From contig JAADVB010000062.1 of assembly GCA_023334545.1 (NCBI GenBank), positions 1 to 64,000 of the forward strand: a stretch of DNA of 64,000 nt, read 5' to 3'. The notes under the pieces are model-generated. The model was not told the origin of the DNA, ran no database searches, and saw only the letters and a list, made by a program, of their open reading frames with translations. Origin of the DNA: Salisapilia sapeloensis. Its lineage: Eukaryota; Oomycota; Peronosporomycetes; Peronosporales; Salisapiliaceae. The position numbers and the translations under genes are program-made. This document shows positions 29,760 through 39,605 of this stretch, piece by piece (position 1 is the first letter of the stretch; each line of letters starts with the position of its first letter).

Positions 29760-31967
29760 CTAGTCTAGTTGGATGGAACGTAGGACTGCAGTTGACAGTT
29801 CAGTGGTCGTCAAGGGACTTGCATTGGAAGACCACATCGCTCCAACGTGTCCGTCTGGTCGAATCAAAGCTGCTTTATGCGCCGACAAAAACTTTTCCCA
29901 GGCATTTGTACTTCCGTTATCAATCGACTTAGGACTGATTTTGTAGCTCTTCACTCCACCTTCATCGGCAGCCTGTTCATCACTCTGTTGCTTGTGTACA
30001 CGAACCACCTGTACCCAGTTCGAGAGCTCTGAAGATGCTTCTGGTAATTCAGAAATAATCTCAATTAGATCCATGGCACCGTCCACCACAAGGACAAAGC
30101 CAACACCTCCAGACGATTTAAAAGGCAACTCAAGTGTTGATGTCTCCTTTTCTTCTGTCGTTTGCAACCAAAAGTGGGGAAAGCGCTTGCCAATGGCTAC
30201 CGTGGGGCTATAAACGTCCGGCTTGTTCACATTAAAACGCTCGGACGTGTTCAGCTTCTTATCACTCATAAGCTTCTTCGCCTCCTGCTTCCAATCCTTC
30301 CTGTAGGAATAGCCAATATCAAAGTCGTAGAAGAGCATGCCGAGTCCAGCCCTGTCTTCCACCACCTCCTTCACCTTCTGTTTCATGCCCTCAGAAGCTG
30401 CATTGCCATTGTTTGACTCCAGCAGCTTCAAAGGATACTTGCCGATGGTCATGGCAGACTGCAGCACGCCTCTTTTAAAGATGTCAGGCGCAAAGCTCAA
30501 GACAGAAGAGTTAATAGCACCATGAAGCGTCTTGGCTGTGCCGTGCGAGACGTTTAGAGCCGTCGGTACGCGCATCGTTCGTTCGAAATTGCGCAGACTC
30601 ACCTGCGTCGTCGTTGCTGCAATCATCTGTCTCTCCTTTTCATACCCTTCCAATGCCGTTGTTCTCTCCTCCGGATTCGACAGACTGTAGCCAAGTCGCC
30701 AGGCTAGACTGAACGCATCCTGGATGCCAGTGTTCATGCCAAAACCACCGGCAGGAGGAAATTGATGTGCAGCGTCGCCAACCAGGAACACTCGATTAGA
30801 TCTATCACTATACTCCTTTGCCACCTGCGCGTTCATTTGCCACTGGCCGATGGACAGGATTTCTAGGTCCGAAAGGTTGAGAGAAGAGAGCAAGGACGAG
30901 AGGATGCGATGGCATCGTCGAGGCGAAAAGTCTAGGCCGAGTGATTCTTGAGGAGGAAAGAAAGGAACTTGGAAGACCCACTCGCCTTTGTTAAGGTCGT
31001 GAGCGATAAGTACGCCAATGACCTCAGAATTGAAGACGAAGTAAAGCATAGCTGGATTCTCGGTCGCTTTCTTCGACAGTTGAGGACTTTTGAAATGGAT
31101 GTTGGCAATGCTTTGTAATCCTTCTGCACCGACCATGTCAATATCACATTGCTGACGAACTGCACTGTGAGCTCCGTCAGCTGCAATTACATAGTCGTAC
31201 TCGGACATCTCCATCTCTCGTTTGTTCCTATTGCAACAAGCTTCTTAGACAAATGCAAGCGCATATTTTCTAGAAAAAGGTACGAACGAGTGATAAAGAT
31301 CGACCGTGATAGGGTCCAAGCCATTTTTTGGTCCTGACGGAATCTTCAGTCCACGCAACTCAATTCCTCTCTCAACCGAAATGTTTTGTTCACTTAAAAA
31401 ATCGTTCAAGAGCATTTCAAAGCGGTGCTGCGGAAAGTGCAGAAATTGAGATGGAGAAATTTTGTCCAGGGCAGATCGCAAGCCTTTTGCAGAGCTTTGA
31501 GAAGACTCACAGTCTCTTGGAATGTCTACAGTAGTGCAGTAGGTTAATACGACATCGGACAGAAACTTCGTGCGAACGAAAACGATAAAAACCTGGGCCA
31601 AACTGATCAATCCGAGCAATCTCACGCTCTCGGCCCATACCACTGCAGTAGACATAGTCTCTCCACTATATGCAATAAACACCTCATTACTTTCGATCCA
31701 TCTGATCATGGCGATGAACTACTGTACCAAATGACTTGGTGCTGCGTGTTCCAGCAACGCTTGATGAAATTGCGGCATCGAAGTGTATAATACTTCCATC
31801 GTCCGTAAGCTTAGAAAGTGAGCTTGAGGATGCGTCGTTGGTCCTTGTTGTCGATCAATGATGCGCGTTGGGACGTTAAACAGCTTCTCAAGCAAGAATC
31901 CTGTGGCCATCCCAACCGGACCGGCACCAACGATAAGCACTCGAGGTCTGGAGCGAAGGAGACTCAT
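29760..31967 (-). CDS. FAD-dependent aromatic monooxygenase (PHBH/phenol hydroxylase-like)
   Basis: Flavoprotein hydroxylase using NAD(P)H and oxygen. Four exons (31728-31967, 31593-31665, 31288-31525, 29760-31227) encode 672 residues; introns are 62, 67 and 60 bp. The dinucleotide fold is GAGPVGMATGFLLEK near residue 17, the DG motif is IAADGAHSAVR and the flavin GD motif is VGDAAHQFPPAGG. Splicing restores the conserved WRDYVYCSGMGRE block and removes stops, so the gene is intact. The C-terminus resembles the thioredoxin-like dimerisation domain of phenol hydroxylases. The substrate is unknown. It stands alone, without catabolic partners. Confidence 0.88.
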
Positions 31968-32185
31968 GTTAGCGTTCGATCTGGCTGCACACAAGTGCCA
32001 AAATGGCCGTTGCAGGGACGTGCACCGTCAAATTCGCGTCTTTGTCATGTTTTGTGTCCGTATCAATGAATAATGCGCATTTCACACTTTTTGTTACTCG
32101 ATAGATGCAGCTACCATTATATGGGTCATGAGAGTGATTGTAAAAGGCGAAGTGTTGATCAACTATCCTGGTAGTCTCGGCATTT

Positions 32186-35100
32186 CTACTGCCTTTTATT
32201 GACGAGTTCCTTGATCTTGTCAAGAGGAGACATGTCATCCAAACTTCTTTTAAAAGAACCCGCTCGATCTTTGGTTTGTCTCGCCAGTTGGTGCACTTCA
32301 GTCTCGCTTAGATTTCGAGCCCTGCGCAAAGCATCGGCATACTGTTCAATTTCTCCCAGCTGCTTCAATGCCACCGCAATAGTTTCCAATATGTCATTTT
32401 CCGAAGGATGATCAGATGGACAAATTGAGAAGGCAAAAGAACTTGCAATAATAACAAGGTGGTAATGGTGTAGCTCTATCGCTTGAGCGCAGATTTCCAA
32501 TAGAATGTCAACTTTGCTGTTACATCCAGCAGTAATCTTGCTCTCCAAAAGCTTGCTCAATTTCTCTTTGGATCGAGTAAGAGTCCAGGTACGTATTGCA
32601 GCACCCCATGCTTCTTTGGTGCCCACTTTACTCTTTCCATCTTCTAGGTTATCGAGAGCGATTGCACTCAACGCAGTGATGTGATAGTTAGAGTAAGAAA
32701 AGCAGGACGTGTCTTCCACATAGAGAAGATATTTAAGACTCTGTTTCCAATGCCCAGTGTACATAAGTTGGATGGCCGAAAGAAAAACCCATTTCATGAT
32801 ACGATCGCTGCTCGTAAATCCTTTCCATTCTATCATGGAAGCCAGTAATTTTAAAGAGGCCATATGCTCACCGTTCTGCATGCGTACGATAGAGAGCTGC
32901 TCTAAAAACTCAATATCAATAGCTTCTTGCCCTCTTTCTCTTCTTATAGAATCAATAGCGTCAATATACAATTCTTTCGACCGTTGTAGATGAGATTTAT
33001 CTGCTGAGCTTAGCCACACACCATAGTGAGCGCTAGCTGCAGCAATGCGGGCCGTATTTCTTATACTATCATCCAATCCTGCACGGAGTGAATGCTCGTA
33101 AAACCATGCTGCATTCATAAAATCCTTCTTTTCATCAAACTGCACTCCGATTTCATGCAAGATGTCTTGCTCACTTGATGATGAGTCAAGTGCATTGAGC
33201 GCAGGAAAGAGTGAATAACTAGCGCGGTAGAGTTCATATTGGTCACTGGTGGATTCAATGTCTTCCACAATCAAGTCTTTTAGCATAGCACGAACTTCCG
33301 TTGTAATTGGTTTGATGTCTCTAGCTTGCTTGACGTCTTTATTATTAACAGCTAGCACAAGCTCTTTTGTCGTGGTCATTATTATATCTGTTGATTGACT
33401 GACCTCTACCATGTCGTCTACTAGCTCGAAATTATTTAAAGCAAAAGGTATGTTCTCATCTGCATTGTTATCTAGTAATTCGACTTCTTCATCAACAGAA
33501 CAAGCCACTTGGGAACTTTCTTCCGAGAGTGGTAGCGCCAAACTGTGCTCTTGATCAACAGCATCTTTTCTATCATTTCTAATCGACCGAGGAGTGACAG
33601 CATGATAGAAGTCCGTATGCGACCCAGAAACTTTGATTTTATCTGTCGAGTTCATCTCAAGGATATCATTCTTCTTTGCTTCAGTGAAGTTTTCGCTAAC
33701 ATGCAGCACGACTTCCACCTCATTTTCTGTACTTAATACTTGTGTTTCACTTTCACCTACGTCGGCATGTGGTAACTTGCTTTTTAAAGAAGCTATCGTT
33801 TCATCTAAGTCTAAAGTCTTGTTTCTACTGCTCGTCACAATGGGTGCTGCATCTGAACCTTGATGTTCTGTGGATATACGAGAAATATACCGCTTGTAGC
33901 ATCTTTGAATGACACAAGCAGATCGCATTCTTTTCTTATTCTCTTCCTTTAGCTGGACGTATAATAATCTCCATCTCTGAATACTTTGCATGCATTTCCA
34001 CCAACGCTGCAAGCGTGTGGAAGCAGCGATGGAAAGATTTTCTCGGCAATCCTGTCTCCATATACGAAACTGCTTTTGAATGGCTTTCGTTGCTTGATGC
34101 CGTTGAGTTTCATCTTTTTCCTCTTCGTACATGTCTGAATTTCCACTTTCTTGGTAAGTACCGTTTTGGACGGTGGAAGCCTCTATCATTTCCGCTTTGC
34201 GCCTCTGGCTCCTCCTGTGTAGCCTGCAAAGCACAGTGATAAAAATTGAACAATTGCACCAAATCGAAAGGAGTTGATCGACTCTTTCACATCTCTTCGC
34301 CTTGGCTATTGTACGCACTTCTAGAAGACTTTTTTTCTCTATTTGTCGACGCTGATGCCATTTCATCAGCGATCGACATATAACTTCCAGCGCGTGTTCA
34401 GTTGATACACAATTGCAAACGCGCATTTCTATCTTTGCATTACTCTTGCTTCCACCAGATATCCCAAACATGTCATCGCAGTCAAGTGGGGATAATCTGG
34501 CTACCTCCCAAGCACTCTCTAGCTCCGTGTCGATAAACAACTGTAACTTATCAGCTAGACCATTGTCATCTGACTGCTCTGTGTTGACAGCTTCCGTGCA
34601 AAAGTCAATGTCTTCCTGCGTCATAGCCAAAGTTTCTTTGTCCCTACTCCAAACTGCTACTGTAGAGCTTTCAATCATGGAAGCTTGGGGTCCATTTCCA
34701 CTTTCATCGTCTGCAACAATTGATAGCTCTCTCCTTCCCCTCGATCGATTGGAAAAGTCAAACGAGTAGTAATTGGCATCACAAAATAGAGCATCAATAT
34801 CTTCTTTTTCGAGCTCCTTCCTAATACGCAATCGCTCGGCCTTTTCTTTGTCTTCCTCACTCATGATATAGTTCACATTCCACTTCTTCTTGGGCTGTAT
34901 CAAGTTGTCGATGTTTCCTTGCTGGCTTTGAACAAGGGACTTCCACGCATCTACTGTCTTTTGGAATAACGATGTCGCTTGTGGTACGGTCGACTCGGTA
35001 TGTTCGACATGACTGTAGTTTACAGCGATAGAGGGCTCACTAGGATCCACTTCTAGAGCTTCCGCATGTGGTTCGTTGCCGATGTCAATTCGCTCTACAC

Positions 35101-35509
35101 CACCAAGTTGTGAAATCTCTTCGCACTTGTCAGGCGTACTGACAGATACATCGTTGTTGCCCTCTACAGCTTCATCAGTCCGATTGTGAATGCACTCATC
35201 GCACACCCAACGCACTTTACTAGATCCTCTCTGTTTCCACTTTTTTCCTATCGTTGCCTTGTTCTTGACCAAGAGAGGATGCTGTTGCAGCGGCGGCGTA
35301 AAACAGTACAAGTGCCGTCGAAACGAACAATTACTGCACTTGAGAAGCAGCTTACCATTCAAGTCGCTTTTGCATACGTCACAGCAGTCTTTCGCAACGT
35401 CCACCCCATGCTTTCCCTTCCGTCGAAACATTTTCGAGATCCCATGCTTCCGTCGTACTCGATCATCGTGAAATGCTCGTCCGCTCTCCACACTTAACAA
35501 GTCGCTCAT
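32186..35509 (-). CDS. PHD-finger protein with IQ motifs and helical C-terminus
   Basis: Single exon, 1,107 residues from the ATG at 35509. A PHD-type C4HC3 zinc finger lies near residues 42-105 (CDVCK, CSNC, HLYC, CDEC), with an unusually long basic insertion before the last pair. Long polar and acidic stretches follow. IQ-like motifs at about 475-560 (AIQKQFRIW, CVIQRCYKRY) would bind calmodulin or myosin light chains. The C-terminal 300 residues are helical repeats that could form a TPR-like solenoid. No catalytic domain. PHD fingers usually read histone tails; the IQ motifs suggest calcium regulation. Function unknown. Confidence 0.75.
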   Translation of the reverse strand: MSDLLSVESGRAFHDDRVRRKHGISKMFRRKGKHGVDVAKDCCDVCKSDLNGKLLLKCSNCSFRRHLYCFTPPLQQHPLLVKNKATIGKKWKQRGSSKVRWVCDECIHNRTDEAVEGNNDVSVSTPDKCEEISQLGGVERIDIGNEPHAEALEVDPSEPSIAVNYSHVEHTESTVPQATSLFQKTVDAWKSLVQSQQGNIDNLIQPKKKWNVNYIMSEEDKEKAERLRIRKELEKEDIDALFCDANYYSFDFSNRSRGRRELSIVADDESGNGPQASMIESSTVAVWSRDKETLAMTQEDIDFCTEAVNTEQSDDNGLADKLQLFIDTELESAWEVARLSPLDCDDMFGISGGSKSNAKIEMRVCNCVSTEHALEVICRSLMKWHQRRQIEKKSLLEVRTIAKAKRCERVDQLLSIWCNCSIFITVLCRLHRRSQRRKAEMIEASTVQNGTYQESGNSDMYEEEKDETQRHQATKAIQKQFRIWRQDCRENLSIAASTRLQRWWKCMQSIQRWRLLYVQLKEENKKRMRSACVIQRCYKRYISRISTEHQGSDAAPIVTSSRNKTLDLDETIASLKSKLPHADVGESETQVLSTENEVEVVLHVSENFTEAKKNDILEMNSTDKIKVSGSHTDFYHAVTPRSIRNDRKDAVDQEHSLALPLSEESSQVACSVDEEVELLDNNADENIPFALNNFELVDDMVEVSQSTDIIMTTTKELVLAVNNKDVKQARDIKPITTEVRAMLKDLIVEDIESTSDQYELYRASYSLFPALNALDSSSSEQDILHEIGVQFDEKKDFMNAAWFYEHSLRAGLDDSIRNTARIAAASAHYGVWLSSADKSHLQRSKELYIDAIDSIRRERGQEAIDIEFLEQLSIVRMQNGEHMASLKLLASMIEWKGFTSSDRIMKWVFLSAIQLMYTGHWKQSLKYLLYVEDTSCFSYSNYHITALSAIALDNLEDGKSKVGTKEAWGAAIRTWTLTRSKEKLSKLLESKITAGCNSKVDILLEICAQAIELHHYHLVIIASSFAFSICPSDHPSENDILETIAVALKQLGEIEQYADALRRARNLSETEVHQLARQTKDRAGSFKRSLDDMSPLDKIKELVNKRQ

Positions 35510-35565
35510 CACCAAACTGCCGGTATCAATCTTCTTTTCATTTCTATTTATACCCTGTCAATGCT

Positions 35566-38535
35566 TTACTCTAGCGTCGTGTGCGCGACTTGCTCCCACT
35601 CGAGACCTTTGCGGCAAATCTCAACTGTCGGCCAGTAGTGATAGTCCGTACGCAGCGTATACACTCGTTGCTTGGTGTTCATACCAATGGTCTTCAGCCG
35701 AACGCTTTCGCCGTTGCCAAGTTTCTTGACAACATTCAGGAAATCATCCAACGTCTTGGTGCTCTTCCCATTGACCTCGACGACCCATATCGTCGCATGC
35801 AGTCCGTACTTGTGTGCTGGAGAGCCAAAGAGCCATCTCGAGATGTACACTCCCCCACCTTCCGGTGGCACAAAGCCCTTGACACGTACCGCAAGATGCG
35901 GATTCTGAACCATAAGTCCGCTCCAGAAGACGACTCGGTCGGTCCCAATGGCCGACAGCTGGGCCGTCGGGACAGACACCACCATCTCTTTCTGATTCCG
36001 AACGATGAGCATCTCTACTTGTTCCTGGTCTCCAACTGCCATATCCACATCCGCATCCCGGACGATCACTTGTCCGTCAATCGACAGGATGACGTCTCCT
36101 CCCTCCAGCCTACTCGCACACTCTGTGTCAGCAAACGTCCTTTTAACGCCAAGCACCTGCCGCTTGTCCTTGTACTTTTGCTCCAGTCTCTGGATCCAGT
36201 CGCTCGAGATACCTAGACCGCCTGACCTGGCCTTGGAGAGAGAGTACACCAAGTGCTCCATGGGCAAGAGGTTGATGTTCTGTGGTAACTCGCCTTCTCG
36301 TATCTTATTCACGACAGGGACGACGACGCTGGCCGGTAGTCCACGATACACTTCCTTCTTGGAGTTGGATCCGCTGTAGCTGAAGCTCTGCCACAGAGTC
36401 GTCACCTGGCCTTGGTCATTGATCAAGACGCCTCCATGGGATCGAAGCATCCGGTCGAGGTAGAGCACTTCGGCATTCAGCTGCTTGAAGCGAGGGGGAC
36501 TAAAGTCTCGCATGACCATTCGGTCCTGCTTGGTCACCTGGACTGTTTGTGCTACGACACTCCAGTTGCTGCTGAGGCCGATGAACTGCGTCTGTTCTCC
36601 GACCTGAACGTCCGACGCTGCAAACTGGATGCTCGGGATAGTCGTGGCCATCGGACCCAAGTCGATTGGATCGTACTGGACGATCGCAAAGTTGTGGATC
36701 GGATGCACGAGAACGACTTTGGCACTGGACTCTACAGACGCAGCAAAGGTGACGATGACGTCTCCCAACGCCATGGGCACAGTGTTCTGGTCCACGAGAA
36801 CCATGCCCTGCGACGCGTCTACTACGACACCTGTGCCATAGTACGAATTGCTCGAGAGTCCATCGATAGCGTACGGAACATCGAATCGCACCGTCACGAG
36901 AGACTGCAGCACCTTTTCTCCTATTTGGCTACCTCCAGGGAAGTGCAGAGGCGTAGGTACCGAATCCACCTCTTCACGCTCCTTCTTGTCCTTTGGCACG
37001 GGACTAGGACGAGGGTGCCAGACGCCATCTTCGTCGTTTCGAGTGTAAAGCTGCATGGAGAACCACCTTCTATCGATGGAGACGAAGGCAGTACGAGCAC
37101 GATGCCGATCACGGATGTAATAGAAGCGGAAGACGGTACGCGTCTGGTCTGGCAGTTGCGCCACGATTTTTTCAAACGTCTCTAGATCCGGTGTTTCTAC
37201 GCCATTGACAGACGTAATGATGCAGCCGTGGGTCATCCCAGCACGCACGAACATGTGACCAGCTTCTGCTATGAAGACACCGCCGCATGCCATGGAGGAG
37301 GATCTTGCCAACTGGTACGAGAACGAGTGGACGATGCCTCCACTAACTTCCAAAAAGCTGTCTGGCGTGATATCATGCAGGTCTTGGATCGAAACCGACA
37401 CTTCAAACGTCTCTTCTCCTCGCTGTACTTGTATCTGCACCTCTCCACCGACATTATCGTCTTCAAACTCTTCAATTTCTACAAATGTCGTCCGCAGCTT
37501 TCCAGCGTATTGGAGGATGATGTCGCCAGTCTGAAGCTTTCCATCCGCTGGACCGTTCGGAAGGACTTGGTTGACAATGAGCATTCCAGTTTCCTTCGGG
37601 AAGGCTGCTCGTACGGCAGACTCACTCTCGGTCGGCAAACCCAAGCGACGGACTTCATCAAAGGCTGTGTGGCGAAAGACAGTTTGGATCGTTCCTCTAG
37701 GCACATTTTCTCCTTTGCGGACGTAGTCTAGTGCTCTTACGACGCGATCCAGTGGCAAGTAGTAGGACGAAGCCGACATTTTATGTCCACCAGCATTCAG
37801 CGCAATGGCGTTTCCATTGATATTGAGCACTGGGGAACCACTGGATCCACCAGACGTACTGCTCGCTGCAGCATAGTAAAACGTATTAAAGTCATTGTAC
37901 GTGTCGGATCCATACTGCGGAGCTTCTCGATCCAGTTTGGCCAAAATACCAGGTAGGATCGATAGCTTTTCCCCCGAGTCATTGCCTACGACACGAATCT
38001 CGACACCTACTTTGGCTTCATCCGGACGCAAAGGGATCTCCTCTAGCTCCATAAAACGAACCTTTTTCGGATCAAAGCGGAAGAAACCAAAGTCATGAAC
38101 AGGGTCACTATATATTCACGTGAATCAGAATCCAATGAGAAAGAAATAGATGATGATGAAAACGTACCGATAGACGGGCACGAGATCTACTTCCTCCTTA
38201 TTGTGGAAAATGGCATCAGCGACGACTGGTCCAGGTGTCACAACATGACGGTTCGTGAGGATAAGTCCTTGTTCTTTATCGACAATGAACCCCGTGGCCT
38301 GACTGTAATCTGCCACACCATCGTCGAACGCCCGAACGTGGAGCATGCGCAGACTTACGATGGCATGAACGCACGTATCGAGGCTAGAGAGCCATCTCGC
38401 GGAATCTGCTCCTCCTCCGCCCGTTTCCAGCGGCAAGGATCCAGTAGTAGCAACGTCTGGTGTCTGTCGCAAAGGTCTGCCTTCCGTCACCGCATCTTCG
38501 CTGTCGGAATGGTCCGAGTTATCCTTGGCCCCCAT
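35566..38535 (-). CDS. NMA111: Deg7/Nma111-type HtrA protease with a dead second protease half
   Basis: Trypsin-like HtrA serine protease with PDZ domains, related to yeast Nma111 and plant Deg7. Two exons encode 969 residues; the intron is 38108-38167 (60 bp, phase 2). The catalytic triad lies in the first half: His97 (TNRHVV), Asp128 (VHDFGFF) and Ser212 (GGSSGSP). PDZ-like repeats follow at about 230-420. A second protease-like half has lost the triad: Asn in VDQNTVP, Asn in IHNFAIV and His in RSHGG. A C-terminal PDZ-like region ends the protein. This two-half layout is standard for the family. Nma111 acts in nuclear protein quality control and lipid homeostasis, and Deg7 in chloroplast photosystem II repair. 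Confidence 0.92.
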
Positions 38536-38705
38536 GGTTTTTTCTTTTCTTTTTTATGAATGATCGTCTCGCACTTGATCGAATACATTTAACTTCAACA
38601 TATCTTCTATAAAACTTCAATGAGAGTTCAATGAGAGCAAGCAACGGACAGACACGCAAGTAGACTTTAAGAATGTTTCATTATTAATGCATGTCGTCTT
38701 CACGA

Positions 38706-39347
38706 CTAATGGATGGGCGTCGTCTCCTCCTGCATGTCCTTGGCGCCCTTTGCGATCGCCTGGCCACGCGTGCGGCGGTCCACTTCATCCATGCCGCCCT
38801 TGCCTTCCACTTCTTCTTCCGCAGCTCCGAATGGTGTCTGGGCCCATTCGCGCTCGAAATCTTCCACGTCTCCCATTGGGTCCGAGTGCACCGTCTTGGA
38901 GCTTCCCTCGCTCTCGCCAGGGTGACGCGTCCATGTCGTCGTCACGGATTCGCCGTGGATCTCGCGCTCGTGCACGGCCTTGAGGCGGCCGGCAGAGTCC
39001 TGGTACCTCTTGCGAGAGCTCTGGATCTTGCGTCCTTCTTCGTCTAACACACTCGATGTGGTGAAGCTGTAGGTCGCGTAGGACTGGCCTTGGCTAGGCT
39101 TCACGTCGCCGTCCTTCATGTCTTCAAAGAATTTTTTGTCCTCGGCCGTCGTCTGCGGCAAAATGTCCTGGCGGCTGATGACCCACGGACCGAAAGATCG
39201 GGTCGCTAGCAGATCGGTGTCCAGGAGCGAGGCTTCCAGACGGGAGACAGCCGCCCAGGCCTTGGGACGGACCTTGTCCCATACACTGGCATGACGCACC
39301 TGTCCCGGCGCCTTGTTCATGGCCACGCGTCCAACTCGAGATAGCAT
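38706..39347 (-). CDS. Myeloid leukemia factor-like protein, possible mitochondrial targeting
   Basis: Single exon, 213 residues. The middle and C-terminus (about 90-185) resemble the MLF family: YATYSFTTSSVLDEEGRK, then KAVHEREI, WTRHPGESEGSSKTVH and DVEDFEREWAQTPFG. The N-terminal 40 residues are basic with a hydrophobic helix and few acids, which suggests a mitochondrial presequence. MLF proteins regulate transcription factors and stress responses in animals. An MLF-domain assignment is plausible but not certain; HAX1-like or orphan are alternatives. Confidence 0.6.
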   Translation of the reverse strand: MLSRVGRVAMNKAPGQVRHASVWDKVRPKAWAAVSRLEASLLDTDLLATRSFGPWVISRQDILPQTTAEDKKFFEDMKDGDVKPSQGQSYATYSFTTSSVLDEEGRKIQSSRKRYQDSAGRLKAVHEREIHGESVTTTWTRHPGESEGSSKTVHSDPMGDVEDFEREWAQTPFGAAEEEVEGKGGMDEVDRRTRGQAIAKGAKDMQEETTPIH

Positions 39348-39605
39348 GTTGATGATTGTCGTAAGTACTTGCGCTTTGGTAGAAAAAAACGGAAATGAGG
39401 CTGTAAATCGGTCGAAAGATCGAATAGAAACGCTTCGAACGTGTGCATGAAAAAATTGATTCGGAAAAGTAAATTTTTAACTACGCCTGGGACATGGTTC
39501 GTGGACTTTCCGCTGTGCTTCACTTGGTTCTCTGTCCATACACTTTCGAAACGGATCGCCTGCGGAATCTTGAAAAGCTGCAACGATCCTGCGGATACCT
39601 GCCGC

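Noticed and set aside
31719-31721. In-frame TAG suggesting a pseudogene in the monooxygenase
   Set aside because: A 62-bp intron with GTACAG and ATATAG sites removes it and restores the conserved WRDYVYC block.
38640-39050. Long plus-strand frames over the MLF-like gene
   Set aside because: Shadow frames of a GC-biased minus-strand gene, without domains.
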